A DNA stretch of 64,000 nucleotides from Rahnella aquatilis CIP 78.65 = ATCC 33071 (GCF_000241955.1 NC_016818.1:2170001-2234000); one strand, 5' to 3'; positions 11,898 to 21,614 are shown, numbered from the stretch's first letter. Notes: generated by a model not told the origin, from the sequence alone. A program made the numbers and translations.

Positions 11898-12488
11898 TTA
11901 CTTGTCGAGCAGGTGGCCCATTTTGGCGGCTTTGGTCGACAGATAGCGTTCGTTTTCCGGATTACGGCCAACGATCAGCGGAACGCGTTCCGTAATGTTG
12001 ATACCGGCTTCAGTCAGAATTTCGACTTTCTTCGGATTGTTGGTCAGCAGGCGGACGGAATCGACGCCCAGCAATTTGAACATGTCGGCGCACAGCGTGA
12101 AGTCGCGTTCATCTGCGGCAAATCCGAGCTGATGGTTAGCTTCGACCGTGTCGTAACCTTTATCCTGTAAGGCGTAGGCGCGGATCTTATTCAGCAAACC
12201 AATGTTACGGCCTTCCTGACGGTGATACATCAGGATGCCGCGGCCTTCTTCGGCGATATGATTCAGTGCGGCTTCGAGCTGAAAACCGCAGTCACAGCGC
12301 AGGCTGAATAAAGCATCACCGGTCAGACATTCGGAGTGAACGCGCGCGAGAACCGGCGTTTCACCGGTGATGTCGCCAAAAACTAACGCCAGGTGGTCGT
12401 GCCCGGTGGCCAATTCTTCAAAACCCACCATCAGGAAATCGCCCCAAGGTGTTGGCAGATTGGCTTCTGCCACCCGTTTCAGCTGCAT
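11898..12488 (-). CDS. ribA: GTP cyclohydrolase II
   Basis: 196 residues from the ATG that gives [18 protein letters not shown], matching E. coli RibA. An upstream in-frame ATG adding seven residues is less likely because a GGAG site lies seven bases before 12488. RibA opens and deformylates GTP at the start of riboflavin synthesis. Zinc-ligand cysteines are visible in [19 protein letters not shown], and [11 protein letters not shown] is the nucleotide-binding segment. I looked for an FMN riboswitch upstream and saw none. Confidence 0.97.
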   Translation of the reverse strand: MQLKRVAEANLPTPWGDFLMVGFEELATGHDHLALVFGDITGETPVLARVHSECLTGDALFSLRCDCGFQLEAALNHIAEEGRGILMYHRQEGRNIGLLNKIRAYALQDKGYDTVEANHQLGFAADERDFTLCADMFKLLGVDSVRLLTNNPKKVEILTEAGINITERVPLIVGRNPENERYLSTKAAKMGHLLDK

Positions 12489-12778
12489 TTTACGCTCCAA
12501 AAAAACCACAAATAGTCTTTATTTACAGTAAGTATTGTACTTGTTGATGCGCATCCTACTTTCTGATGCGGCCTCTGGATAGGGAATCGGTGCCTTTCCA
12601 TTACGACAGGGCACCATTTTGCCACAGTTTGAGTCACATTTTAGCGGGAATATTTGAACGATTAGTTCATAACTTATGAATTATAACCGCTTCTTCAACA
12701 ACTCACGCTAAAGGAATGTTAAGCAATAACAACGTTGATACACTCCCACTCTTTTTACGCATGACTGAAAGGACGACT

Positions 12779-13534
12779 ATGTTTGATATCGCCAGACGCA
12801 CCGCTCTCGGGGCTGTTCTTTTACTACTGATGCCCGCAGCGGTGTGGGTAAGCGGCTGGATGTGGACGCCGGGCGGTAATCCCGCCGCGCTGCGTCTGCT
12901 TTATTGGATCACGGAAACGGTGAGTGAGCCATGGGGCATTTTGACGACTGTGATCCTTTGTGGCTGGTTTCTATGGTGCCTGCGATTTCGGCTGAAACCG
13001 GCCGCAGGCCTGGTGGTGATCATCGTCTTGTCCGTGCTGGCCGGTCAGTATGTTAAAGATTTTATCAAAGGCGAAGTCCGTGAACCTCGCCCCTATGTCG
13101 CATGGCTGGGGACAGATCATCAGATGAACATCGATGAATTTTACGCTCAAAAAAGTAAAGCGCGTGCCCGGCAGGTGAAAGAGGTGCTGGGCGACAACGT
13201 GCAGATCCCGCACTGGCTGAATAAAAGCTGGCAGAATGACACGGGATACGCATTTCCTTCGGGCCACACAATGTTTTCCGCTACCTGGGCTTTACTGGGT
13301 ATCGGGCTATTGTGGCAGCGTAAACACTATAAAACGGTCACCGTACTGATGGTGTGGGCGGTGGTAGTGATGGGCAGCAGGCTGATGCTCGGCATGCACT
13401 GGCCACGTGACCTGATGGCTTCTGTGGGCATCAGCTGGCTTCTGGTGACGCTGGCCTGCTGGCTGACGGAACGCTATATCGGACCGCTGGCACCACCACC
13501 GGCAGAAAAGCAGGAAATCAGCGAGCGCGAATAA
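12779..13534 (+). CDS. pgpB: Phosphatidylglycerophosphatase B / undecaprenyl-diphosphatase
   Basis: 251 residues from the ATG giving MFDIARRTALGAVLL, which matches the E. coli PgpB start and has GAAAGGA upstream. An in-frame start 21 codons earlier is possible but unsupported. It is an integral-membrane PAP2 phosphatase acting on phosphatidylglycerol phosphate, undecaprenyl diphosphate and related lipids on the periplasmic side. The three PAP2 motifs are present: KDFIKGEVREPRP, PSGHT and SRLMLGMHWPRD. Several membrane helices are visible. A hairpin follows before lapA. Confidence 0.95.
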   Translation: MFDIARRTALGAVLLLLMPAAVWVSGWMWTPGGNPAALRLLYWITETVSEPWGILTTVILCGWFLWCLRFRLKPAAGLVVIIVLSVLAGQYVKDFIKGEVREPRPYVAWLGTDHQMNIDEFYAQKSKARARQVKEVLGDNVQIPHWLNKSWQNDTGYAFPSGHTMFSATWALLGIGLLWQRKHYKTVTVLMVWAVVVMGSRLMLGMHWPRDLMASVGISWLLVTLACWLTERYIGPLAPPPAEKQEISERE

Positions 13535-13567
13535 TCCTGCTTTCTGATCCCTCAGAGGGCGGAAACC

Positions 13568-13594
13568 TAAAGGGGTTCCTGCTAAACCCCTTTA
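13568..13594 (+). terminator. Hairpin after pgpB
   Basis: A perfect 10-bp stem TAAAGGGGTT / AACCCCTTTA is followed only by a weak T tract, so it may be a terminator or an mRNA-stabilising hairpin. Confidence 0.55.
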
Positions 13595-13802
13595 ATTCAT
13601 GATTTTCATCCCCATATATTTCCCATAGCCCAAATTGCCGTGGTGTTCACGGCACCACCCAAAAGTCGAATGAAGTTTCTACAGACGGCACTTAAAACCT
13701 TCGCAATGTTTCCCTGCTTTGTGCGGAAATGCTAACTTATTAGGTCGGAACGAGAGTTTTTGGCATAATTCATCCGGTACATCCGGCATTACAGGAATGA
13801 AT

Positions 13803-14114
13803 GTGAAATATCTGCTGATTTTTTTATTTTTGCTGGTCATCGTTGTGATTTCTATCACCCTCGGTGCCCATAACGATCAGACTGTGACCTTCAATTATTT
13901 GCTGGCGCAGGGGGACTACCGTGTTTCCACATTGCTTGCCGTGCTGTTTGCGACCGGTTTTATTCTTGGCTGGATAATCTGTGGTTTGTTCTACCTGCGC
14001 GTACGCCTGTCACTGGGACGTGCTCAGCGTAAAATTAAACGCCTGGAACAACAAATCGAACCCGCGGCTGTCGTTACGCCGCCAGCAGCATCTTACGATG
14101 TCAGCAAGGAATAA
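13803..14114 (+). CDS. lapA: Lipopolysaccharide assembly protein LapA
   Basis: 103 residues starting at GTG. This start is preferred over the ATG two codons upstream because CAGGA ends right against that ATG but stands six bases before the GTG, and the resulting MKYLLIFLFLL equals the E. coli N terminus. Two membrane segments (about residues 2-22 and 40-62) precede a basic cytoplasmic coiled tail. LapA works with LapB in control of LpxC turnover and LPS assembly. lapB starts six bases downstream, so the two are surely co-transcribed. Confidence 0.93.
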   Translation: MKYLLIFLFLLVIVVISITLGAHNDQTVTFNYLLAQGDYRVSTLLAVLFATGFILGWIICGLFYLRVRLSLGRAQRKIKRLEQQIEPAAVVTPPAASYDVSKE

Positions 14115-14120
14115 CCCTCT

Positions 14121-15290
14121 ATGTTAGAACTGCTGTTTCTGTTGTTGCCCGTTGCGGCCGCCTATGGCTGGTACATGGGGCGCAGAAGTTCTCAGCAGGA
14201 CAAACAGGAAAATGCTAACCGCCTGTCACGTGAATACGTCGCGGGGGTTAACTTCCTGCTTTCCAATCAGCAGGATAAAGCGGTCGACCTGTTCCTCGAA
14301 ATGTTGAAAGAGGACAGCAGTACGGTCGAAGCGCACCTGACTCTGGGTAACCTGTTCCGCTCCCGTGGTGAAGTCGATCGTGCGATCCGTATCCATCAGT
14401 CGCTGATGGAAAGCGCTTCGCTGACTTTCGAACAGCGACTGCTTGCCGTGCAGCAACTGGGGCGGGATTACATGGCTGCCGGTTTCTATGACCGTGCGGA
14501 GGACATGTTCAACCAGCTGGTGAAAGAGCAGGATTTCCAGTTGTTTGCTCTGGAACAGTTGTTGATTATTCATCAGGCCACCAGCGACTGGCAGAACGCC
14601 ATTGATGTGGCGGAACGTCTGGTCAAGCTCGGCAAAGAAAACCGCCGTAAAGAAATTGCGCATTTCTGGTGTGAACTGGCATTGCAGGCAATGGTGTCTG
14701 AAGATTTCGATAAGGCGACCGGCTTGCTGAAAAAAGCCGCAGCAGCGGACAAACTCTGTGCCCGAGTCTCCATTATGCAGGGGCGGATTTTACTGGCGCA
14801 GGGCGAATACCGCAAAGCGACAGAGGCCTTGCAGCGGGTGCTGGAGCAGGATAAAGAGCTGGTCAGCGAAGCGTTACCGATGCTGCAGGAGTGTTACCAG
14901 AATCTTGATGATACGCTGGCATGGGCGGAGTTTCTCAAACGTTGCGTGGACGAAAATACCGGCGCTACGGCAGAACTGATGCTGGCTGAAATCATCCATG
15001 ACGAAGAAGGGCGTGAGACAGCGCAAAACTATATCAACCGTCAGTTGCAACGCCATCCGACCATGCGGGTGTTCCATCATCTGATGGATTACCACCTGGC
15101 CGATGCGGAAGAAGGGCGTGCAAAAGAGAGTCTGGTATTGTTGCGGGATATGGTGGGTGAACAGATCCGGACGAAGCCACGCTATCGTTGTCATAAATGC
15201 GGCTTTACCGCGCATTCACTCTACTGGCATTGCCCGTCGTGCCGTGGCTGGGCAACGATAAAACCGATCCGCGGATTAGATGGTCAGTAG
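14121..15290 (+). CDS. lapB: Lipopolysaccharide assembly protein LapB (YciM)
   Basis: 389 residues, the E. coli length. An N-terminal membrane anchor (residues 1-20) is followed by TPR repeats and a C-terminal rubredoxin-type metal site with Cys357, Cys360, Cys371 and Cys374 (RCHKCGF...HCPSC). LapB directs FtsH to degrade LpxC and so balances LPS against phospholipid synthesis; PbgA/YejM antagonises it. In this family it is essential or nearly so. It is coupled to lapA and followed by an inverted-repeat region. Confidence 0.97.
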   Translation: MLELLFLLLPVAAAYGWYMGRRSSQQDKQENANRLSREYVAGVNFLLSNQQDKAVDLFLEMLKEDSSTVEAHLTLGNLFRSRGEVDRAIRIHQSLMESASLTFEQRLLAVQQLGRDYMAAGFYDRAEDMFNQLVKEQDFQLFALEQLLIIHQATSDWQNAIDVAERLVKLGKENRRKEIAHFWCELALQAMVSEDFDKATGLLKKAAAADKLCARVSIMQGRILLAQGEYRKATEALQRVLEQDKELVSEALPMLQECYQNLDDTLAWAEFLKRCVDENTGATAELMLAEIIHDEEGRETAQNYINRQLQRHPTMRVFHHLMDYHLADAEEGRAKESLVLLRDMVGEQIRTKPRYRCHKCGFTAHSLYWHCPSCRGWATIKPIRGLDGQ

Positions 15291-15376
15291 TTTTCCCGTC
15301 CTGCTTCGCGTTGCAGATGCGTTTACCGCCTTTCTGCAACACGAATTATTTAGGGAAAACGGGAGATGTTTAAATC

Positions 15377-15664
15377 TTACTTTTTCTTGCTGCTCGTCTT
15401 ACGGGCACTTAGTAACGTACGTAATTTCTTGATTTCTTTGGTGGTCAGCGCCGGTTCAGTCTCTTCTGCAAGATGCTGATTATCAATTTCGTGTTCAGTG
15501 GCTTTTGCGGCTTTTTTGCCTTTGGGCGCAGCAGGGTTAAAACTCTCTTCCAGGCGTGCCGCGACTTCTGCACTTAATGAATGTTCCGCGTCTGCAGCGG
15601 CGTTTTTGATCAGTTCTTTTAATTCAACCGGGATCTTAACGGTCAGGGTTGTTATCTCACTCAT
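15377..15664 (-). CDS. Small ribbon-helix-helix (Arc-like) DNA-binding protein
   Basis: 95 residues. The N terminus MSEITTLTVKIPVELKELIKNAAADAEHSL-type pattern, with a beta strand then two helices ending in SAEVAARLEESF, is a ribbon-helix-helix fold. The lysine-rich tail ends KTSSKKK. The target is unknown. It sits between lapB and pyrF, where E. coli has no gene, and is transcribed against both. It could be a solitary regulator or an antitoxin without a partner; no toxin-like frame is adjacent. A ribosome site AAGGAAAGG precedes the ATG. Confidence 0.75.
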   Translation of the reverse strand: MSEITTLTVKIPVELKELIKNAAADAEHSLSAEVAARLEESFNPAAPKGKKAAKATEHEIDNQHLAEETEPALTTKEIKKLRTLLSARKTSSKKK

Positions 15665-15855
15665 TTTTCAGCCTTTCCTTAGAGTAAAAGTAACAAGCTA
15701 TGCCAGCCTTGTTGCATCGTCTAGTGCTTCACAAAAATTTAATAAAACTGTCACATTATGTGTAGCTGTGAATTCAGTGCCTTGCCATGTAAAATGCGGG
15801 CGGCAAAAATAATATTTTTCCTTCCTGATTTAAAAACTGACAAGAGGCTGACGAG

Positions 15856-16584
15856 ATGAAGTCCGAAAATAACACTAACAACAAAGACTTAAATACATCA
15901 CCGATTGTTGTCGCTCTCGATTATGCAGATAAAGCCTCGGCACTGGCGTTTGCCGACAAAATCGATCCGCGTGATTGCCGTCTTAAAATTGGCAAAGAGA
16001 TGTTCACCCATTTTGGTCCGCAGATGGTTAAAGATCTGCAAACCCGTGGTTTCGACGTTTTTCTGGATCTGAAATTCCATGACATTCCTAACACCACTGC
16101 GCGCGCGGTGGCGGCTGCGGCAGATCTGGGTGTCTGGATGGTGAATGTGCATGCCAGTGGCGGTGCACGCATGATGACGGCGGCCAGAGAAGCGCTGGCA
16201 CCTTTTGGGAAAAATGCGCCGTTACTGATTGCCGTCACCGTGCTGACCAGCATGGAAGACAGCGATCTGGCGGATTTAGGTATCGAACTTTCTCCGGCTG
16301 ATTATGCTGAACGTCTGGCGCGCCTGACACGTGACTGCGGCCTCGACGGCGTTGTGTGTTCCGCGCAGGAAGCGACCCGCTTTAAATCCGTTCTCGGGCA
16401 GGCCTTCAAACTGGTGACGCCGGGTATCCGCCCGGCTGGCAGCAAAACAGACGATCAGCGTCGTGTCATGACGCCGCAGGACGCGCTGGCGGCAGGCGTG
16501 GATTATATGGTGATTGGCCGGCCGATCACGCAATCTGCCGATCCGGCGCAGGCCTTGCGTGAAATTCTTGCCTCACTGCGCTAA
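15856..16584 (+). CDS. pyrF: Orotidine-5'-phosphate decarboxylase
   Basis: 242 residues. It makes UMP from OMP in pyrimidine synthesis. The catalytic D-K-x-x-D array is clear: Asp71, Lys73 and Asp76 in [12 protein letters not shown]. The phosphate-binding end TPGIRPAGS and [10 protein letters not shown] is intact. The first 14 residues are more polar than in E. coli. yciH starts 11 bases downstream, the conserved pyrF-yciH operon. Confidence 0.97.
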   Translation: MKSENNTNNKDLNTSPIVVALDYADKASALAFADKIDPRDCRLKIGKEMFTHFGPQMVKDLQTRGFDVFLDLKFHDIPNTTARAVAAAADLGVWMVNVHASGGARMMTAAREALAPFGKNAPLLIAVTVLTSMEDSDLADLGIELSPADYAERLARLTRDCGLDGVVCSAQEATRFKSVLGQAFKLVTPGIRPAGSKTDDQRRVMTPQDALAAGVDYMVIGRPITQSADPAQALREILASLR

Positions 16585-16595
16585 GAAGGAAAACC

Positions 16596-16925
16596 ATGAG
16601 CAATGACAGCAACAGCCGTTTAGTGTATTCGACAGACAGCGGCAGAATTGATGAACCCAAAGCCGTGGCAGAACGTCCGAAAGGCGACGGTATTGTGCGT
16701 ATTCAGCGCCAGACCAGCGGGCGCAAAGGAAAGGGCGTGTGCCTGATCACCGGTGTCAGTCTTGATAATATTGCCCTGGAAAAACTCGCGGCAGAACTGA
16801 AAAAGAAATGCGGTTGTGGCGGTGCAGTGAAAGAGGGCGTGATTGAGATCCAGGGTGATAAACGTGACCTGCTCAAACAACTGCTGGAAGCCAAAGGGAT
16901 GAAAGTGAAACTGGCGGGGGGTTGA
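16596..16925 (+). CDS. yciH: eIF1/SUI1-family protein YciH
   Basis: 109 residues. The SUI1 domain covers the C-terminal two thirds (GKGVCLITGV ... KKKCGCGGAVKEGVIEIQGD). YciH is the bacterial relative of translation initiation factor eIF1. In E. coli it has been connected with initiation fidelity and stress, but it is dispensable. It is translated with pyrF, and AAGGAAAACC precedes its ATG. Confidence 0.95.
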   Translation: MSNDSNSRLVYSTDSGRIDEPKAVAERPKGDGIVRIQRQTSGRKGKGVCLITGVSLDNIALEKLAAELKKKCGCGGAVKEGVIEIQGDKRDLLKQLLEAKGMKVKLAGG

Positions 16926-16957
16926 TCTGTCTGTAACGATCTCGGACCGTTAATAAT

Positions 16958-16989
16958 AAGATGCTGCATCCGCAAAGGAGCAGCATCTT
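16958..16989. terminator. Terminator between yciH and osmB
   Basis: A 10-bp stem AAGATGCTGC / GCAGCATCTT is followed by a T-rich run (TTGCTTT). It lies between convergent genes, and the stronger T run favours the yciH direction. Confidence 0.75.
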
Positions 16990-17154
16990 GCTTTAGCTTT
17001 TAGAGATATCACAACGCGAAAACACGTTGTTTGTCATCCATCTGATGACAATAAAGGTGACCTGAAAAACAATCCAATCCTATTTTTAGCTTTATTCGTT
17101 GCTTAACGCTTACGTTTTTGATGCCAGTTAAATAGAACTTATCTCCCGGTTGTT

Positions 17155-17373
17155 TTACTTGCTGACCTGGTGTCCGACGATACCGCCGACCGCCGCGCCA
17201 CCTAACGTCCCTAAGGTACTGCCATCGGTCAGAACTGCACCACCCAGCGCACCTGCACCCGCACCGATTGCGGTGTTACGATCACGCTTAGACCAGTTAC
17301 CACAAGCGCTGACAGACATCGCCAGAGTCAGAACCAGTGCAATACTGGCAACACGTTTATTTACGAGCATCAT
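17155..17373 (-). CDS. osmB: Osmotically inducible lipoprotein OsmB
   Basis: 72 residues, the E. coli length. A lipoprotein signal ends in the lipobox SVSAC with Cys24 as the lipidated residue. A glycine-rich Gly-zipper segment (AIGAGAGALGGAVL, TLGGAAVGGIVG) follows, as in OmpA/SlyB-like small lipoproteins. E. coli OsmB is induced by osmotic stress and in stationary phase. GGAGAAAAATT precedes the start. The place after yciH is conserved. Confidence 0.95.
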   Translation of the reverse strand: MMLVNKRVASIALVLTLAMSVSACGNWSKRDRNTAIGAGAGALGGAVLTDGSTLGTLGGAAVGGIVGHQVSK

Positions 17374-17645
17374 AATTTTTCTCCTATCCAGACGCAGTTG
17401 TGCATCCGTTAATTAAAAATAGTGAAATTGGTATACATTCACTAGGTGAATAATCTTAATTCACCAAGGATGCTCTTTCTCACCACACAAAAGACTAAAA
17501 AGCTGGACAAACATTCAACGGTTTGTAGAACAAACGGGCACTTTTACGTTTGCAGCAGATCTGTACGCACTCTTTAGCGATTTTCCCCATACCTGCATAC
17601 ACCCGCCACCCAGACAATAAAGCATCGCAATAAGAGGAAACCAAG

Positions 17646-18341
17646 ATGCTAAAGCAACTGAAAGAGCAGGTATTAGAGGCCAACCTGGCACTGCCTCGCC
17701 ATAATCTGGTGACCTTTACCTGGGGAAATGTCAGCGCCGTTGACCGCAAGCTTGGCCTGGTCGTGATTAAACCGTCGGGAGTGGAATACGACCACATGGG
17801 CGTGGACGACATGGTGGTAGTGGAACTGGAGACCGGCAAAATCGTCGAGGGCAGCAAAAAGCCCTCTTCCGATACCGATACCCACCGGGTACTGTACCTG
17901 AATTTCCCGGAAGCAGGGGGTATTGTTCATACGCATTCGCGCCACGCGACCATCTGGGCGCAGGCCGGTTTGGATATTCCCGCCTGGGGCACCACCCACG
18001 CGGATTATTTCTATGGCAACATTCCCTGCACGCGGCTGATGACCGAAGAGGAAATCGCCGGGCGTTATGAATGGGAAACCGGTGAAGTGATCGTCAAAAC
18101 CTTCGCAGAAAGACATCTGTCACCGGCAGACATCCCGGCTGTACTGGTACATTCGCACGGGCCGTTTGCCTGGGGGAAAGATGCCGATAATGCCGTGCAT
18201 AACGCAGTCGTGCTGGAAGAGATCGCCTACATGGGCATTTTCTCCCGCCAGTTAACGCCGCAGTTGCCGGATATGCAGCCGCAATTACTGGATAAGCATT
18301 ACCTGCGTAAACATGGTAAGAATGCCTACTACGGCCAATAA
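17646..18341 (+). CDS. araD: L-ribulose-5-phosphate 4-epimerase (AraD/SgbE family)
   Basis: 231 residues, class II aldolase/adducin fold. Zinc ligands are visible in [10 protein letters not shown] and HSHGPFAWG, and the family markers [17 protein letters not shown] and the C terminus [13 protein letters not shown] are present. It interconverts L-ribulose-5-phosphate and D-xylulose-5-phosphate. The sequence lies between AraD and SgbE/UlaF, so the name araD denotes the reaction, not a proven arabinose role. It has no araA or araB beside it. It sits between osmB and yciT, which are neighbours in E. coli, so it looks like an insertion there. Confidence 0.85.
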   Translation: MLKQLKEQVLEANLALPRHNLVTFTWGNVSAVDRKLGLVVIKPSGVEYDHMGVDDMVVVELETGKIVEGSKKPSSDTDTHRVLYLNFPEAGGIVHTHSRHATIWAQAGLDIPAWGTTHADYFYGNIPCTRLMTEEEIAGRYEWETGEVIVKTFAERHLSPADIPAVLVHSHGPFAWGKDADNAVHNAVVLEEIAYMGIFSRQLTPQLPDMQPQLLDKHYLRKHGKNAYYGQ

Positions 18342-18372
18342 TCCCCTGCAACCCGAGACAGATAAGAATGGG

Positions 18373-19116
18373 TCAGCCCACCAGGCTGACCTTAATACCG
18401 GCGGCGGAAAGCTGCTGCTGATATTCAGGGGATAATTTGTCGTCGGTAATGACGTGGTTGAAGGCGCTGACCGGTCCCAGCGGGTTAAGGTTTATTTGGC
18501 CGAATTTCGATGAATCCGTCAGCACAATGTTTTCCGCGCCTTTAGCCACCACCGCATTTACTACATCAGCACGCAACATGTCACGGCCGGTAAAGCCGGT
18601 GGTATCGGTGAAGCCGTCGATCCCCATGAACGCTTTGCTGAAATTCATCTGTTGCAGACACAGTCTGGTCAGCGGGCCGACCACGGTCTGGCTGGTTTTC
18701 TGATACATTCCGCCAAGCAGAACCACGTCACAGGGCATACTTTTCAGTAAAGAGGCCACATAGCTGCTGACGGTAATCACCGTCAGGTTCTTCTTGTCGG
18801 TAAGATATTGCGACAGCAGGGCGATGCTGCTGCCACTTTCGAAAAATACCGTCTCACCATCGTGGATCAGTGAAGCCGCAAACTTCGCCAGTTTCTGCTT
18901 CTGGGCAAAATTCGACATCATGCGGGTATCCACATCATCGGTCTGGATCGCGACAGCGAAACCATGGGCGCGGCGCAGATAATGCCGCTGTTCCAGCAGC
19001 GTAAGATCGTGGCGGATCGTCACTTCTGACACCTGACAAATCTGTGACAACTCACTGACGCTGATGCGTTGCTTATCGTTTACCCATTGCAGAATAACTT
19101 GCTGTCTGTCGTTCAT
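18373..19116 (-). CDS. yciT: DeoR-family transcriptional regulator YciT
   Basis: 247 residues. The N-terminal DeoR helix-turn-helix (VSELSQICQVSEVTIRHDL, about residues 19-37) is followed by the sugar-phosphate-sensing domain. DDVDTRMMSNF, TGFTGRDM and VLTDSSKFG match E. coli YciT. The ligand is unknown. Here it stands 60 bases downstream of ybiW on the same strand, with a hairpin between, which suggests joint transcription with a sugar-phosphate pathway. Confidence 0.9.
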   Translation of the reverse strand: MNDRQQVILQWVNDKQRISVSELSQICQVSEVTIRHDLTLLEQRHYLRRAHGFAVAIQTDDVDTRMMSNFAQKQKLAKFAASLIHDGETVFFESGSSIALLSQYLTDKKNLTVITVSSYVASLLKSMPCDVVLLGGMYQKTSQTVVGPLTRLCLQQMNFSKAFMGIDGFTDTTGFTGRDMLRADVVNAVVAKGAENIVLTDSSKFGQINLNPLGPVSAFNHVITDDKLSPEYQQQLSAAGIKVSLVG

Positions 19117-19130
19117 AACCGCCCAAAATA

Positions 19131-19150
19131 CGGGCGGCCTGCGCCGCCCG
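19131..19150 (-). repeat. Hairpin between ybiW and yciT
   Basis: A GC-rich inverted repeat CGGGCGGC / GCCGCCCG with a 4-base loop lies in the 60-base gap. On the minus transcript it is followed by TATTTTGGGC, a poor T tract, so it may be a partial terminator that lowers yciT expression. Confidence 0.6.
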
Positions 19151-19176
19151 GAGAAAGTAAAATTCAGATGCGAACT

Positions 19177-21609
19177 TTAAAGTGAATGTTCAGTGCGGGC
19201 GATAATATCATCCTGAGCCTCCGGCGATAAGGCCGTAAAGAATGCGGAGTAACCGGCAACACGTACCACAAGGTCGCGATAGTTCTGCGGTTCCTCACGC
19301 GCTTTCAGCAAGGTCTCGCGGGAAACAATGTTGTACTGAACATGCCAGCCGCGATGTTCCTCAAAGAATGTCCGCAGCATGAGCATTAACGTCTCGCGAT
19401 CGCTTTCATTTTCCAGTGATGCCGGATTCAGTTTCTGATTAAGCAGTACGCCGCCGAGAATGGCTGCTGTCGGTAATTTGCCCAGTGAATTAAACACCGC
19501 CGTCGGCCCGAGATGATCGGTACCGGACGCCGGGCTGGCCCCTTCCGCCAGCGGCGTAAAGGCTTTACGTCCATCCGGCGTGGCGGTGGTTGCGGCACCA
19601 AACGGCACGTTGGCCGAAATAGATGATGTGCCCGCATAATACGTGCCCCCGACCGGGCCGCGTCCGAAGCGGGTGTTGTGATAATGCGACAGTTCATCGA
19701 TATAGCACTGATACGCACGCACCAGCAGATTATCGACCTCGTCATGATCGTTGCCATATTTCTCTGCGCCGTTAATCAGCCGCTGACGCAGTCTTTCGCC
19801 GTCCAGCCCCGCATAATCCGACGCCAGCGCGTCTGCCAGTTCCTGCTGGCCAATCAGGCCCTGATCGAATACCAGTTTTTTCACCGCCACCAGGCTGTTA
19901 CCCAGATTGGCGATCCCGACCTGCAAGCCTGAAACCCAGTCGTATTTCGCACCGCCTTGCTTGATGGTTTTCCCGCGTTCGATACAGTCATCGACCAGCG
20001 CCGAACACAGAATATCTTGGGCATTTTCTTCCAGAACCGTATCAACCACGCATTCGATTTCGATGGATTTACGGGTGTAATAACGGATTTGCTCATCCCA
20101 CTGCGCAAAAACCTGCTCGAAATTATCGAAATTCCCCTGCGACAAACCTCGTTCCTGCGGCAGGAAACGGGTATGGCTTTTCGCATCGTACCCCTGTTCC
20201 AGCGCGGCAAGCATGACGCGGGCAAAATTGATAAAACTCATGCCGGTACAGCGATAGCCCCACTTGCCACCGACCGCCGTTTCGATGCAACCGATGGCGG
20301 CATAATCATACGCATCCTGTTTTTCGATACCCAGTTTGATGAATTCTGGAATGACAATTTCATCATTATTGAAGGCGGGCATGCCGAAACCGCAGCGGAT
20401 TACCTGCACGCAGGCATCAAGGAAATCACTGCTCATGCCGGCGTGATAGCGCACGCTGAGATTTGGCTGAGTGGACCGCAATTGTCCGCAGGATTCCAGA
20501 ATGGCGTATGACAGCGGATTTACGGCATCGGATGCCACGCCGTGATGCAAATTCTGACCGCCGATGGTGACGTTCTGGTACAGCGGGCTGCCCGCCGACG
20601 CTTTGGAATGCGTACCGGAGCGGATCTTGTTCACTTCCAGCAATTTCAGCCAGCAGCTTTGCAGCAGTTCGATGGCCTGATCGCGCTCCAGCGTGTGTTC
20701 CAGCTCAACGTCACGGCGATAAAACGGATACAGATACTGATCCATCCGGCCAAACGACACAGAATGACCATTGGATTCGATTTGCAAAATAAGCTGAATG
20801 AAGTAACACAGTTGCAACGCCTGCCAGAAATTTTGTGGCGGCTGATGGGCAATCACCTCGCAGTTGGCGGCGATCATCAGCAATTCGTTGCAGCGCGACT
20901 CGCGGGTTTCTGTCGCGGCCATGTCCCGTGCCAGTCGTGCGTAACGCGCGATGTGGTCACTGACCGCGCCGAGCGTGATATCAATGGCTTTCAGCAGTTG
21001 CTCTTTATGCAGATCTTCCCAGTCAGTCAGCTGAATGCGGCTGCGGCGCTCATCCACCTTAGTGCGTAACCCGTCCAGCCCCAGTTCCAGCAGCAGCGGG
21101 AAATTCACGGCCAGATGGGCATCACCGGAAGTCATATTGCCTTCGGCTTTCACGATGCCGCTGTCGAGCAAGGCTTTTTGTTCATCGGTAAACATGCCGT
21201 AGCAGCGGTCCTGCACGGTCTGCCCGCGCCACCACGGGCAGATTTCATGCAGGATTTTCTTATTGGCTTCACTGACCGCAAAGCCTGCACCCGGCCGGTC
21301 AGCCAGAGCATCAATTTCACTTTCGATCCATCCGACGGTGTACTCCGGGAAAATCGGTGCGGCGCGTACTTCGCTGGCCTGATTACCGACGATCAGCTCG
21401 TCATGTTTGATCCAGATAGTGCGTTTGCTCAGATGTTCAGCCAGCGCCAGGGCACGACGCACCGCGAGCGGTTTGTCGGCATGTTGCTGATAAACCTGCG
21501 TGTAATGCTGTGCCCGCTCGGTACACACCGGCGGCTTCACGATGTGGATCAGGGATTCTTTATGAGAACGGATACGGGCGGAAAGGGTGTTCAGATTCAG
21601 TTGGGTCAT
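19177..21609 (-). CDS. ybiW: Glycyl radical enzyme YbiW (PflF)
   Basis: 810 residues from the ATG giving MTQLNLNTLS, the E. coli length; AGAGGATAAGAAA precedes it. The catalytic cysteine is in AIGCIETAVGG, and the glycyl-radical loop VRVAGYSAFF puts the radical at Gly786. The protein is oxygen-sensitive by nature of the family and is activated by the neighbouring YbiY. It was long annotated as a formate acetyltransferase homologue. Work that I recall but cannot cite here links YbiW and FSA to radical cleavage of 1,5-anhydroglucitol-6-phosphate. The gene order ybiY-ybiW with fsaA divergent is conserved with E. coli. Confidence 0.93.
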   Translation of the reverse strand: MTQLNLNTLSARIRSHKESLIHIVKPPVCTERAQHYTQVYQQHADKPLAVRRALALAEHLSKRTIWIKHDELIVGNQASEVRAAPIFPEYTVGWIESEIDALADRPGAGFAVSEANKKILHEICPWWRGQTVQDRCYGMFTDEQKALLDSGIVKAEGNMTSGDAHLAVNFPLLLELGLDGLRTKVDERRSRIQLTDWEDLHKEQLLKAIDITLGAVSDHIARYARLARDMAATETRESRCNELLMIAANCEVIAHQPPQNFWQALQLCYFIQLILQIESNGHSVSFGRMDQYLYPFYRRDVELEHTLERDQAIELLQSCWLKLLEVNKIRSGTHSKASAGSPLYQNVTIGGQNLHHGVASDAVNPLSYAILESCGQLRSTQPNLSVRYHAGMSSDFLDACVQVIRCGFGMPAFNNDEIVIPEFIKLGIEKQDAYDYAAIGCIETAVGGKWGYRCTGMSFINFARVMLAALEQGYDAKSHTRFLPQERGLSQGNFDNFEQVFAQWDEQIRYYTRKSIEIECVVDTVLEENAQDILCSALVDDCIERGKTIKQGGAKYDWVSGLQVGIANLGNSLVAVKKLVFDQGLIGQQELADALASDYAGLDGERLRQRLINGAEKYGNDHDEVDNLLVRAYQCYIDELSHYHNTRFGRGPVGGTYYAGTSSISANVPFGAATTATPDGRKAFTPLAEGASPASGTDHLGPTAVFNSLGKLPTAAILGGVLLNQKLNPASLENESDRETLMLMLRTFFEEHRGWHVQYNIVSRETLLKAREEPQNYRDLVVRVAGYSAFFTALSPEAQDDIIARTEHSL

Positions 21610-21614
21610 TTTTC

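Noticed and set aside
12489-12700. Possible FMN riboswitch upstream of ribA
   Set aside because: A GGTGCC/GGCACC hairpin exists on the minus strand, but the conserved FMN aptamer core is not present.
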